From Clostridium minihomine (GTDB taxonomy: Bacteria; Bacillota; Clostridia; Oscillospirales; Acutalibacteraceae), in the NCBI RefSeq assembly GCF_900240385.1, contig NZ_OEQH01000001.1, forward strand, positions 124,001 to 188,000: DNA of 64,000 bases. The letters are read 5' to 3'. The position numbers were made by a program, and so were the translations under genes. Within the stretch, counting starts at the first letter, position 1. Each line of letters begins with the position of its first letter. This document shows positions 25,543 to 34,694 of this stretch, one piece after another. The notes below the pieces were generated by a model that made no database searches, was not told the origin of the DNA, and saw only the letters and a program-made list of their open reading frames with translations.

Positions 25543-26315
25543 TAATGTGTCAACTCCTTTGCTTTGGATGAGGAATTCGGGGAGGAATCGAGCAGCCGGA
25601 TCAGAACGAATTTGATTCCAAACCATAAAAATGCGATTAATAGAGAAATAGCAAATACTTTATACATTTCCAGGTTCATTCTGGCTTGTGATAATAAATT
25701 GCCCAGTCCCTTAGCCAAAGTCAGATGTTCCCCCATAATGGTGAGCTTCCAGCCCAGTCCGGCCGCAACCAATAAGCCGGATTTAAAGGGAATTTTCAGC
25801 GACGGCAGAATAATATGCCGCAATATCTTTTTTTGCGGGATCTGGTACAGCCGACCCATTTGCATCAGCTGTTTGTCAATTCCGGCAAAACCTTCATACA
25901 CATTGATGAACAGAATAGGGGTGGCAGCCAGAATAATAATGAATATGGTTGGGCCCGTGGTCAGGCCAAACCAAATCATTGAAATTCCAAGCCAAGAGAT
26001 TGGCGGAATGGACTGCATCATATCTACAATCGGTTCGGCGTATCCATACCATTTGGGCATGGAACCAATTAAAATTCCTGCTCCACAGCCGATCACTATG
26101 GCGATTCCAATGCCAATCACCAGTTTTATCAGGGAGTACCACAGCGCAGTGTAAAATTCTGGGGATTGCAGAAACCCGGAAATCCCCCGCAAAGTAAGCA
26201 GAGGGCCGGGCAGCATAATGTCCGGCGTAAAAAGCGAGGCAATTTGCCAGACAAGGATGACCACCGCTATGGTGGTGAAAGGTTTTTTATTACGGGAGAT
26301 AGAAGAATGCATCAT
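25542..26315 (-). CDS. ABC importer permease, SsuC/TauC type
   Basis: This 257-residue membrane protein has about six hydrophobic segments and the inner-membrane component loop near GRLYQIPQKKILRHIILPSL (about residues 165-185), which contacts the ATPase. The start is taken at ATG 26315, eleven bases after GGAGG; it overlaps the end of the binding-protein gene by 26 bases. A longer in-frame start has no ribosome site. Confidence 0.88.
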   Translation of the reverse strand: MMHSSISRNKKPFTTIAVVILVWQIASLFTPDIMLPGPLLTLRGISGFLQSPEFYTALWYSLIKLVIGIGIAIVIGCGAGILIGSMPKWYGYAEPIVDMMQSIPPISWLGISMIWFGLTTGPTIFIIILAATPILFINVYEGFAGIDKQLMQMGRLYQIPQKKILRHIILPSLKIPFKSGLLVAAGLGWKLTIMGEHLTLAKGLGNLLSQARMNLEMYKVFAISLLIAFLWFGIKFVLIRLLDSSPNSSSKAKELTH

Positions 26316-27318
26316 CGGGGAGTTTGCCTCCAATACTTTCCTGGCTGTATCCAAACAGGATATTGTAATAGCGATCCAGTTCCTCACGGCTGTCGGCAGC
26401 GGATTTAAATTGCAGCGCCATGTTGGGAACAGCGGCAGCGGTAACCTCTGGGTTCATGCCCAGATATTTTTCTGCCAAAGCGCCGGCTTCTTTCGGGTTT
26501 GCCAACACCCATTCCAGTGCCCTTTTGTATTCAGACTGGAAGCGGGCAACGGTTTCGGGGCTCTGCTTTGCAAACTCCCCTTTTGCGGCAAGTCCGGCAT
26601 TGGGAAGATCGGTTTCTGTTTTTGTCATCTGCTGCCATTCCTTCTGGTAATCCACAATAGAGCGGATTTCTGGGTTCTTTAATTTGGCGGCGGTAACCAT
26701 GGGTTCAATGCTGACAAGAACCTTGGCCTGGCCAGAGAGCAAAAGTTGGGTTCCTTCTGCAATGCTGGTATACTGGGTCTTCACATCTTTGTCCACCGTA
26801 AGTCCGTGCTCTTTCATAAAGGTTTGTGTCATATAATCTACCGGAGAAGATTTGATGGGAATATAAACGGTTTCGCCTTTTAAATCATCCCATCCCTTGA
26901 TGGCCGGATCCGCCGTAATCATGCTCATAACGGCCCATGTGTTAATGTTCATCAGCTGAACATCCAACCCTTTGTTGTACATAGAAACGGCGCTGTTCAG
27001 CGGCAGTGCAAGGAATTGCACTGAGCTGTCATTGGCCATGGCCATCAGGGTTTCCATTGCATCCCATTTGGTAAATTCAATGGTAACATTTTCACCCATT
27101 GCTTTGGAGTCCATCATTCTTAAAATTGGCAGAGAGGGTGGGGACGAGGGGCCGCCGACTTTGATGGTTTGTGCGGGAAGTTCTTGGGTGCTGTTCTGCA
27201 CACTGGACTGCTGTGCGCCCGAATTGTCTGAAGAAGAGGTGGATTGCGGAGCAGAACTGCAGCCGGCAAGCATGGTTACGGCCAGTAAAGCTCCTAACAT
27301 CTTTGTGAAAATTTTCAT
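26290..27318 (-). CDS. ABC importer substrate-binding lipoprotein, NMT1/SsuA type
   Basis: This 342-residue protein begins with a lipoprotein signal (hydrophobic segment and LAGC lipobox, Cys at residue 20), then a Ser/Gln-rich linker and a periplasmic-binding fold of the NMT1/SsuA group. It should sit on the outer face of the membrane and deliver its ligand to the permease. The ligand is not obvious: the group binds sulfonates, nitrate, thiamine precursors or aromatic acids. AAAGGA precedes the ATG. A perfect 16-base palindrome (27360-27375) lies upstream and may be the operator. Confidence 0.9.
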   Translation of the reverse strand: MKIFTKMLGALLAVTMLAGCSSAPQSTSSSDNSGAQQSSVQNSTQELPAQTIKVGGPSSPPSLPILRMMDSKAMGENVTIEFTKWDAMETLMAMANDSSVQFLALPLNSAVSMYNKGLDVQLMNINTWAVMSMITADPAIKGWDDLKGETVYIPIKSSPVDYMTQTFMKEHGLTVDKDVKTQYTSIAEGTQLLLSGQAKVLVSIEPMVTAAKLKNPEIRSIVDYQKEWQQMTKTETDLPNAGLAAKGEFAKQSPETVARFQSEYKRALEWVLANPKEAGALAEKYLGMNPEVTAAAVPNMALQFKSAADSREELDRYYNILFGYSQESIGGKLPDDAFFYLP

Positions 27319-27359
27319 GAATAAAAATCCTTTCTGTCAATAGAATAGAGTGAATAAAT

Positions 27360-27375
27360 GTTAGCTATAGCTAAC
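27360..27375. promoter_or_regulatory. Palindromic operator upstream of the ABC importer operon
   Basis: GTTAGCTATAGCTAAC is a perfect 16-base palindrome, 42 bases upstream of the binding-protein start. It shares TTAGCTA half-sites with the inverted repeat at the marR promoter (35210-35242) and matches 13 of 16 positions of the near-palindrome at 32301-32316. The form resembles MarR/SlyA-type sites such as TTAGCAAGCTAA. Confidence 0.6.
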
Positions 27376-27424
27376 TTACTTTGGGAAAGAGAGGCGCACC
27401 GGCGCCTTTCATTTCATGATAAAG

Positions 27425-27775
27425 TTAGGCCTGTGGTTTTACCACAGTAAGAAGAAATTGAAACGAGACGTCACCAGCATTCACCGCATGGGGAAAATCT
27501 GCCGGCATCACGATGCATTCTCCCTTTTGGACGGTATGGTGATTGCCGTCGATGATGACATCGCCGGTTCCGTCCAGTGCATAGACCAAAGCATCCCCTT
27601 CACACACATGAGGCCCCACGCCGGTTCCGCAGTCCAGCGCCAGAATGGTTACGCTGAAATAGTCTTGCTGGGCCAAAGTCTGGCTGGCCACCATCCCCTT
27701 TTCATAAGGGACCATTTGAGACAGGTTCTGCACGGTGGCAGGTTCCATATTTTTGATAAATTGAAGTGGATTCAT
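27425..27775 (-). CDS. Small cupin protein
   Basis: This 116-residue protein is a single-domain cupin. The first cupin motif is seen around GVGPHVCEGDALVYALDG (residues 52-70) and the second around KGECIVMPADFPHAV (about 83-97). The first motif has only part of the usual HxH-E-H metal set. Small cupins of this type bind metal and act as enzymes, sensors or regulators. AAAGGAG is seven bases before the ATG at 27775. It lies 20 bases after the second cupin gene, so the two are one transcription unit. Confidence 0.85.
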   Translation of the reverse strand: MNPLQFIKNMEPATVQNLSQMVPYEKGMVASQTLAQQDYFSVTILALDCGTGVGPHVCEGDALVYALDGTGDVIIDGNHHTVQKGECIVMPADFPHAVNAGDVSFQFLLTVVKPQA

Positions 27776-27795
27776 AAGAAAACTCCTTTGTTTTT

Positions 27796-28134
27796 TTATA
27801 TTTCGCCAACGGCGATTTTCATCAGTTGAACAGGCTGGGTTGCATGGACTCCATGGGGAACACCCGCAGGAACCGCAATTCCTTGTCCGGCGCAAACAAT
27901 ATGTGCGTCGGATTCGATTTCGATTTGGGCACCGCCGCTTAACACCACATACAAAGTGTCTTGATCAGCACTTTCTTTGCTGATTCCTTCTCCGGAATCA
28001 AACGAGAAGAAGGCAGCGGACTCTTTTTCTCTGCGGCAAAAGGTAAGGCTTAAAATCTGATTGCGCTTTATCGGCAAAAAATTCTGCGGACGTAAAACAA
28101 CTGATTTTTCCAAATTTTGAATCGTATGTTTCAT
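27796..28134 (-). CDS. Small cupin protein
   Basis: This 112-residue protein is a second single-domain cupin, with the strand pattern DTLYVVLSGGAQIEIE (about residues 57-72) and GQGIAVPAGVPHGVHA (about 83-98). The first motif lacks the usual histidines, so metal binding may be lost. GGAGG lies nine to ten bases before the ATG. It is 106 bases downstream of the activase gene and directly upstream of the other cupin. The pair may form a heteromer, which is inference. Confidence 0.82.
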   Translation of the reverse strand: MKHTIQNLEKSVVLRPQNFLPIKRNQILSLTFCRREKESAAFFSFDSGEGISKESADQDTLYVVLSGGAQIEIESDAHIVCAGQGIAVPAGVPHGVHATQPVQLMKIAVGEI

Positions 28135-28240
28135 TGCAGTTTTCCTCCTTTCAAAAATAGGATTGAATAAAACATTTTAGGTGTGGCTGATGTTTGGTTT
28201 GTCCGTTGCTTTCCTTGTGCTCATTTGACGGCAGATGCTG

Positions 28241-31200
28241 TTACAGATAACACAAAAAGGAAGAAATGCGCAGTTCATCATGGCTTCCCGGGTTGCCGTC
28301 AAAAGACAGAGAAAGGCAAGGCAGTTCCCTATTTTCACTCAATAAATTCAGAATGGTGGCTGTGTTTTCATACATGGACGCCACATTTAAGATTCCATGC
28401 ACACCGGGTAAGCCGAGGATGCTTTTGGCAAACCGATATTGGCCGTTTCCGCCCGAAAACATGGGCAAAGTTTTGTCTGCCGTTTCCACCAGTTTTGAAA
28501 AGTCTGTGGAAAAACTGCTGTTTGCCCCCAAACATTCCGCTGCCTTTTGGATTTGATTTTCAAAGCTTTTCTGTGTGGATTCGGACAAATGACTTTTCCA
28601 TAAAAACAGCATATATTCGCTCATGGGGCTATAATGCAGCCGGTATCCCTGCTGCTCTGTTTGGCGCAGCACATGATTATTCAGTAAGGAATTGAAAATG
28701 CAGGCAGGTTCCCCCACCACCAAAAGCCGCTTGCTGTCTGTTTTCTCTGGCTGAATTGTTTGTGTCATCTGCAAAAGAGTATGAAAAGACAGGCTGCCTT
28801 TCTGAATCTGCTTTAACATGTGATCCAAAAGCGGTTGACGCTGGAGGGCAGGCGCGGACAAAACCACATCACCAGCCAGCAGTAGCAAAAAGAGGCGGCG
28901 GCACAGGGATTCGTTCCGGTTTGGCAGCTGTTCCAGACAGGGCGCCGTGATTTTGGCTTTTTGGTACCCTTCTTTGTTTAAAATAGCGCGGATCACCCGA
29001 CTGTACTGCCCGTCGGCCTCGGCCCCCTCGGTTTGATACAGAAGGAAACGGCAGTCATTCGTTTTCTTCGTTTGGGTTATCACATCGCCCAGCAAAGCAG
29101 CGAAAGAAAGGTATTCTTTGGACTGAGTCAAAGATTTTCCTACAGCAAGACTTTCCGGCGATGTGGGCGGCAGGCATTTTACTGAGTAGCCTTGCCGGGT
29201 CAGATCCTCTGCAATGAGTTGGGAATAGGGATACAGCCAGGGGATGCAAACCGTATCTTTTTCGCCCTTTGGCAAATGGTTCTGAATGTTTACCACAGGG
29301 TGAGGGATATCTTTTGCATAGGCCGGAAGGGATTTGATGGGTTGGGTGGTTTTCTTTCTGGATTGCAGGCTGCTGATAAAGGCTTCGATGCGGGTAATAA
29401 CCCCCACGGGGGAGGAATGCTCGTCTACTTCAATGGCCAGATACGGCTTGTCACCCATTTGTTCCCGGAACAGGTGAGAGAGCATGGTGTCCGGCCCGCA
29501 GCCGTGATTGGTCAAATAAATGGCATACAAATTGGGGTGCTGCCGCACCAGCTGAGCGCCAGAAAGAATGTGCTGCCCAAAGGGCCAATAAAGATTTGGG
29601 AACTCACAGCTGGTGTTAATATCGTGGGCGGGCAGATGGGGCAAGGTTAGCACCTGATACCCCCGCTCGGTGATGGTTTTCGCAATTCCCATATTCAAAA
29701 CCGGATCCGTCAGGCCGTAATTCCGGGTAATGACCACAAAAGCGATTTCATTGGGCGACAGCCTGTCAACCGCCTGCTGCCCCAGCTGTTCCATAGCAGA
29801 TCCGTAGGCGGCCAGTGCGGCCACGCCCTTCATCATGGCAGCCATGGTCTGCACCTGGTTTTTACCCAGCTGCTTTCCGACTGAGAGCATTGCCGATGCG
29901 ATTTGTTTTTTCCCAAACTGTAAAGATAAGACCGGGCTTAACAGGGGAATTCCCGTCTGTTCCAGACCGATGGCTTTGGCTGCGATTTGGGGGGCTGTCT
30001 GCATATATACACAGCCGTAATTGCAGGATACTTTTGAGATTTCGTGCTGCATGGTGTGCAGCCGGGGCAGAAAGATGTAATCCACCTTTTTTTGTGCCAG
30101 TTCCAGCATGTGGCCGTGAATCAGTTTGACTGGGTAACAGGTTTCTTCTTTGGAATATTCCTGACTGTCCCGTACGGTTTTTTCATTGGTTTCTTCCGAG
30201 AGCAAAACGTTGTACCCTAATTCTTTGAAAAAAGCGTGAAACATTGGGAACATGCGGTGAATCATTAGCACCCTTGGGATTCCCACCGTCTTTTTTGCGG
30301 GATCCAAAGGTCCGTCATAACTGCCCAAAAACAGCTGTTTCGATTTCATTTGCAGTCGGTGGCTGTTTTTCACACGTTCGCTTTCTGTGGCCGGTGCTGT
30401 ATTTATGCTTTGGGGCAGCTGATAGCCAGAAAACTTGGTAGTTCCGGTTCCCACTGCCTCTTGCGCTAAAAGTGCCGCCCCAAGGGCTCCGCTAACACTA
30501 AAAAAAGGTGGAACCGATAGCTTTTCGCCGAAATAATGGCGGAATGCCGCCACAATTCCCGGGTTGTGAGCAATGCCCCCTTGCAGGAAAATACGGTTTC
30601 CAATGGGCTTTCCGGCCACTACTTTGGTTAAGTAATTTCGCACCACCGAATAACACAACCCGGCGGTGATATCATTTTTATCCATTCCCTGCGCCAGACA
30701 GGTGGAAATATTTGTTTCAATAAAAACCGTGCACCGTTCGCCTAAATCCACTGGGGAATGAGCCGCTAATGCGCGGCTGCCAAACTGTTCAATGGGGATT
30801 CCAAACCGGTTTGCCTGTTCTTCCAGAAACGAACCGGTTCCGGCTGCACAGATTTTGTTCATTTGAAAATCAGATACAGAACCGTTTTGGCAGCTGATGT
30901 ATTTGGAATCCTGACCGCCGATTTCAAAAATGGTGTCCACCTGCGGATCAAAGGACAAAGCCGCCGTTGCCTGTGCGGTGATTTCGTCCCGAATGGCGTC
31001 GGCTCCCACTAATTTTCCAATCAGATATCGTCCCGAACCGGTGGTTCCCACACTGGTAATAACAATGGTGTCGCCAAAGCGGCAGCGAATGCTGTCCAGT
31101 CCGTTTTGCACCGCCTGTTTGGGGTTTCCGCGGGTACGCAGATATTGATAGTCCAGTACATTCCCGGCTTTGTCTGCCAGCACCAGATTTGTGCTGGTGG

Positions 31201-32164
31201 ATCCGATATCGATCCCAAGGGAACAGGGGGTACAGTAACTTTGATCTTGCGGGGAACAGTGATGTAACCGGGTGATATCGCTGCCCTGAGCGTTCAGGCG
31301 AGGGAGACGGATGATTTCGCTGGATTTTTCGCCCGAAAGCTTTTCTACAGCTTGTTGCAGGCTGGAAAGCAGAACAGGCTGATTGTTTTTTTCAGCCAGT
31401 AAGGCGGTTCCGGCAGCCTGCAGGCAAGGCACATGGTTGGGGATCAGCAACTCTTCGTCAGAAAGACCGAACACCTCTTTTACCGCTCGCAGAACTCCTT
31501 GGTTGTACGCCACGCCCCCGGCGATTAAAACAGGTTTTTGCACCGGCAGGTTTTTTACAATGGTGCTTTTATAATTCCGCACCATGGCATAAGACAGCCC
31601 CAACAGAATATCTGGGGAGGAAACACCCTCCTGCTGGTGGTGAATGATATCGGTCTTTGCAAATACACTGCAACGCCCGGCAATGCGGGGGATGCTTTGC
31701 GCTTTTTGAATATAGTTGGAATATTCGCCCATGGGCAGGCCCAGACGCTGCATCTGATCTTCAAAGAACGAACCGGTTCCTGCCGCGCAGTGATTGTTCA
31801 TCGCAAATTGTGCCCGGGATTTCCCCGCCTGTAAATTGGTGATGTATTTGGAACTTTGGCCGCCCATTTCAATGACAGAAGAAGCATTGGGACACAAAAA
31901 GAGTGCGCCTTCCATCAATGCAGCAAACTCATTGGCTTTTTTCAGGGGCAGCTGGCGGGTCAAAAGCGCACTGCTGCTGCCGCTGACCATACAGAATAAT
32001 TCGCGGCCGGTTATTTTTTCTTCCACTGCTTTCAGCGCTTTTTGCAGAACCGGCTGGATATTTCCCATATGAAGCTCGTAAAAAGAGGCCGCAATTTCTT
32101 GCTTCTGATTGAGAAGCACCAGCTTGATGGAAGATGTTCCAATATCAATTCCTAGTTTATCCAT
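28241..32164 (-). CDS. Acyl-CoA dehydratase activase-type protein with two BcrAD/BadFG modules
   Basis: This 1307-residue protein contains two ASKHA-type activase modules, each like HgdC, which drives electrons at the cost of ATP into 2-hydroxyacyl-CoA dehydratases or related double-cubane proteins. Module 1 (about residues 1-260) has GIDIGTSS, GGQSSK, CAAGTG and CSVF; module 2 (about 310-580) has GIDIGSTS, GGQDSK, CAAGTG and CTVF. The Cys of CAAGTG and C(S/T)VF are the cluster ligands in HgdC. Downstream is a DUF2229-like region (about 630-850) and an HgdB-like region. The start is taken at ATG 32164 with AAGGGTGG upstream; GTG 32194 is the alternative. No dehydratase subunits are in the window. 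Confidence 0.9.
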   Translation of the reverse strand: MDKLGIDIGTSSIKLVLLNQKQEIAASFYELHMGNIQPVLQKALKAVEEKITGRELFCMVSGSSSALLTRQLPLKKANEFAALMEGALFLCPNASSVIEMGGQSSKYITNLQAGKSRAQFAMNNHCAAGTGSFFEDQMQRLGLPMGEYSNYIQKAQSIPRIAGRCSVFAKTDIIHHQQEGVSSPDILLGLSYAMVRNYKSTIVKNLPVQKPVLIAGGVAYNQGVLRAVKEVFGLSDEELLIPNHVPCLQAAGTALLAEKNNQPVLLSSLQQAVEKLSGEKSSEIIRLPRLNAQGSDITRLHHCSPQDQSYCTPCSLGIDIGSTSTNLVLADKAGNVLDYQYLRTRGNPKQAVQNGLDSIRCRFGDTIVITSVGTTGSGRYLIGKLVGADAIRDEITAQATAALSFDPQVDTIFEIGGQDSKYISCQNGSVSDFQMNKICAAGTGSFLEEQANRFGIPIEQFGSRALAAHSPVDLGERCTVFIETNISTCLAQGMDKNDITAGLCYSVVRNYLTKVVAGKPIGNRIFLQGGIAHNPGIVAAFRHYFGEKLSVPPFFSVSGALGAALLAQEAVGTGTTKFSGYQLPQSINTAPATESERVKNSHRLQMKSKQLFLGSYDGPLDPAKKTVGIPRVLMIHRMFPMFHAFFKELGYNVLLSEETNEKTVRDSQEYSKEETCYPVKLIHGHMLELAQKKVDYIFLPRLHTMQHEISKVSCNYGCVYMQTAPQIAAKAIGLEQTGIPLLSPVLSLQFGKKQIASAMLSVGKQLGKNQVQTMAAMMKGVAALAAYGSAMEQLGQQAVDRLSPNEIAFVVITRNYGLTDPVLNMGIAKTITERGYQVLTLPHLPAHDINTSCEFPNLYWPFGQHILSGAQLVRQHPNLYAIYLTNHGCGPDTMLSHLFREQMGDKPYLAIEVDEHSSPVGVITRIEAFISSLQSRKKTTQPIKSLPAYAKDIPHPVVNIQNHLPKGEKDTVCIPWLYPYSQLIAEDLTRQGYSVKCLPPTSPESLAVGKSLTQSKEYLSFAALLGDVITQTKKTNDCRFLLYQTEGAEADGQYSRVIRAILNKEGYQKAKITAPCLEQLPNRNESLCRRLFLLLLAGDVVLSAPALQRQPLLDHMLKQIQKGSLSFHTLLQMTQTIQPEKTDSKRLLVVGEPACIFNSLLNNHVLRQTEQQGYRLHYSPMSEYMLFLWKSHLSESTQKSFENQIQKAAECLGANSSFSTDFSKLVETADKTLPMFSGGNGQYRFAKSILGLPGVHGILNVASMYENTATILNLLSENRELPCLSLSFDGNPGSHDELRISSFLCYL

Positions 32165-32259
32165 TCCTTTTGCCCACCCTTTTATGGAATCCACGGGAAA
32201 GCAATCCGGCAGAAAACGTCAGTTGAAAAGAAAGAAAATCGTTATTTTCTGGCTGGGGA

Positions 32260-32317
32260 TTGTTATTTCACAGGGAATCGTCTATAATAAAAATAAGATA
32301 GTTAGCTTAAACTAACT
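32260..32317 (+). promoter_or_regulatory. Promoter and operator of the Crp/Fnr gene
   Basis: TTGTTA (32260-32265) and TATAAT (32283-32288) are 17 bases apart on the plus strand. The near-palindrome AGTTAGCTTAAACTAACT (32300-32317; 16 of 18 positions symmetric) begins about where transcription should start, an ideal place for repression. It lies between the divergent activase and Crp/Fnr genes, so it could control both. Confidence 0.65.
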
Positions 32318-32381
32318 CAAGCTGTATTTTATCATACATACTTCTGGATTGCGGTTGCCATGGCAACAGAAGGAGAATTTC

Positions 32382-33098
32382 ATGGAAAAATATCTGTCTG
32401 TTTTGAAAAATGTAAAGTTGTTTCAGAACTTTACGGAAGAAGAAACCCTGACAGCACTGGCCTGTTTGGGCGCTTATCAAAAGCACTATGAAAAGGGAGA
32501 AACCATTTTGGCCTTGGGCGATACGCTCAAAGCCGTGGGAATCGTCTTGAACGGCGTGGTTTATACCAACAAAGAGGATTTGTTCGGAACCCGAAATTTG
32601 GTGACGGAATTGCAGAATGGGGATATTTTTGGGGAGTCTTTGCTTTGTGCCGGGCTCAGCCAAAGCCTGCACCGCATTTTGGCGGCAACGAATTGTGTGG
32701 TTCTATATATTCAGATGGATCAGATTATTCACCCCAGCATGCCGATCTGTTGTTTGCGGGGCCGGGTCATTGAAAATCTGCTTCAAATCATCGCCCAAAA
32801 AAATGTGTATCTGGACAGCAAGCTGGATATTATCTCAAACAAATCCCTGCGAAAGCGGATTATCAGCTTTTTATATGTACAGGCCAGAAAAAATGGCTCT
32901 CGTGAATTTGAAATTCCTTTTTCCAGAACTGATTTGGCAGATTATTTGAATGTGGATCGCAGTGCCCTTTCTCGGGAGCTTTGCCGCATGCGCGATGAGG
33001 GGCTGATTACCTTTACCAAAAACAGCTTCTCGCTGCATCTGGAGCGCATGGACAGCAGAGGAGAGCGAGCTTGTGGCGCTTTGGTGGGGAAACATTAA
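32382..33098 (+). CDS. Crp/Fnr family transcriptional regulator
   Basis: This 238-residue regulator has an N-terminal cyclic-nucleotide-binding-like beta roll (about residues 1-120), a long dimer helix and a C-terminal winged helix with RTDLADYLNVDRSALSRE (about 183-200) as the recognition unit. It has no N-terminal Fnr-type cysteine cluster, although scattered Cys occur. AGGAG lies before ATG 32382, better than the upstream in-frame ATG. It diverges from the activase gene and is likely to control it or sense a related condition. Confidence 0.88.
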   Translation: MEKYLSVLKNVKLFQNFTEEETLTALACLGAYQKHYEKGETILALGDTLKAVGIVLNGVVYTNKEDLFGTRNLVTELQNGDIFGESLLCAGLSQSLHRILAATNCVVLYIQMDQIIHPSMPICCLRGRVIENLLQIIAQKNVYLDSKLDIISNKSLRKRIISFLYVQARKNGSREFEIPFSRTDLADYLNVDRSALSRELCRMRDEGLITFTKNSFSLHLERMDSRGERACGALVGKH

Positions 33099-33176
33099 TC
33101 CCGCAGATTTATGGCAAAGGGCAGCCTGCGAAAACATTTGCATAGTAGAATCGGGTGAAATCCGGCAATAAACGCT

Positions 33177-33224
33177 AAAAAACAGCCGGGTGTGTTCTAG
33201 AACACACCCGGCTGTTTTTTTTAG
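33177..33224. terminator. Bidirectional terminator between the Crp/Fnr and MFS genes
   Basis: AAAAAACAGCCGGGTGTGTTC is mirrored almost directly by its inverse, with a run of T on the plus side and of A that gives T on the minus side. It ends both convergent genes. Confidence 0.92.
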
Positions 33225-33241
33225 CAAGATTGTTTTGATGG

Positions 33242-34672
33242 TTACTGGTTGGTTGAAACCGGACATGTGCCGCTTTGCGGGGATTTTTTCTTTCGATCCA
33301 CGAAAAGTAATACAATCACCAGCTGAAAAATAGACACTGCTGTAATGCCGATAAAGGCGGCGTTTATTCCGGCAACATTGGCGGTGATATTCGCAAAATC
33401 GCTCGTAACATTCGTGACGAATGTCATAAGAGCCACAAACACAGCGGCGCCCAGAGCCCCAGAAATGGTTCGCAAAGAGGTTAAAAGAGCTGTGCCATGG
33501 GACGTGTATTTGCTGTTTAGAGTACTCATTCCCCATGTGACAACCGGCATCATAATGCAGCTGATGGCAATTAACCGTACTACATAGAAAAAAGCCAGAT
33601 AGAAAACAGAGGTTTTCTCATCGACAAAAGAGATGCCCAAACAGCTGATTGCCATAAAGGCACTGCCGACCACAATCAGGCGCCGGATCCCAAATTTATC
33701 ATATATTTTTCCCGCAAAGGGGCTGATAATTGCCATGGCCAAAGAACCCGGCAGCATAATCAGGCCCGATAAGGTGGCAGATAATCCGTGAACGATTTGA
33801 ATGTAGATAGGGATTAGAGTAGAACCGGAAATCATGACCGTGTAAAGAAGCATACTGATGATTACCGATAGCCGGAATTCTTTGTTTTGAAACGTGCGAA
33901 GCTCTAAAAACGGGGAATCCATTCGCAGCTGCCGCAGGGAAAACGCCACCAAAGCCGCTGCGCCAATCAACAGCGGAACCGCTATGGACAGGCTGAAAAA
34001 GGAGTCTAACCCCAGATTTCCCAACCCGATTACCACGCCGGAAAATCCCATGGCGCTCAGCAGCATAGATCGCAGATCAAAAGACTGCTTTTCATTTTCC
34101 AACACATCTTTCATGGCAAAGCAGGCAAACAAAAGATCCAGAACGACAATCGCAAGGCAGAACCAGAAGATAACATGCCAATCAAAACGGTCAATGACAA
34201 TTCCCGTTAAGGTTGGTGCCAAAACCGGAGCGGCCCCCACTGCCAGCCCATAAATTCCCATGGCAGTTCCCCTTTGTTCGGGTGGGAACACCGTTAAAAT
34301 TACCACCTGAGTCATAGAAAGCAAAAGGCCGCTGCCCAAAGCCTGCAAAACCCTGCCCAGCAAAAAGGCGGAATACACGGGGGTTGCGGCGCAAAACAAA
34401 AGCCCAATGCCATAGAGTCCCATTCCGGTTAAAAAAAGTTTTTTGGTGGGGAACCGTTTCAGTAAAAAGGCCGTGGCGGGAACCATAATTCCCATCGCCA
34501 GAGAATAAGCGCTGGTCATCCACTGGGCGCTGGCAGCGGTTATCCCAAAGTCCTTCATGATGGCAGGCAGTGCAGTGGTCAGCGACGTTTGCAGCAGCGA
34601 GCCGATAATCGAACTGAGCAGCAGTACGGAAAACATCCTGTTTCTTGATTTCTTGGTCATGGTCATAGTCAT
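33242..34672 (-). CDS. MFS drug exporter, DHA2 (EmrB/QacA) type
   Basis: This 476-residue protein has about fourteen hydrophobic segments, as in the DHA2 family of proton-driven multidrug exporters. The N-terminal LQTSLTTALPAIMKDFG block and the SAYSLAMGIMVPATAFL region fit the family. Positions for the start are loose: MTMTMT allows ATG 34672, 34666 or 34660, and GAAAGAAG lies upstream. It follows the marR gene by 22 bases on the same strand, so it is part of the same transcript and likely relieved when MarR binds a toxic ligand. Confidence 0.9.
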   Translation of the reverse strand: MTMTMTKKSRNRMFSVLLLSSIIGSLLQTSLTTALPAIMKDFGITAASAQWMTSAYSLAMGIMVPATAFLLKRFPTKKLFLTGMGLYGIGLLFCAATPVYSAFLLGRVLQALGSGLLLSMTQVVILTVFPPEQRGTAMGIYGLAVGAAPVLAPTLTGIVIDRFDWHVIFWFCLAIVVLDLLFACFAMKDVLENEKQSFDLRSMLLSAMGFSGVVIGLGNLGLDSFFSLSIAVPLLIGAAALVAFSLRQLRMDSPFLELRTFQNKEFRLSVIISMLLYTVMISGSTLIPIYIQIVHGLSATLSGLIMLPGSLAMAIISPFAGKIYDKFGIRRLIVVGSAFMAISCLGISFVDEKTSVFYLAFFYVVRLIAISCIMMPVVTWGMSTLNSKYTSHGTALLTSLRTISGALGAAVFVALMTFVTNVTSDFANITANVAGINAAFIGITAVSIFQLVIVLLFVDRKKKSPQSGTCPVSTNQ

Positions 34673-34694
34673 TGGATTCTTCTTTCACGGGAAA

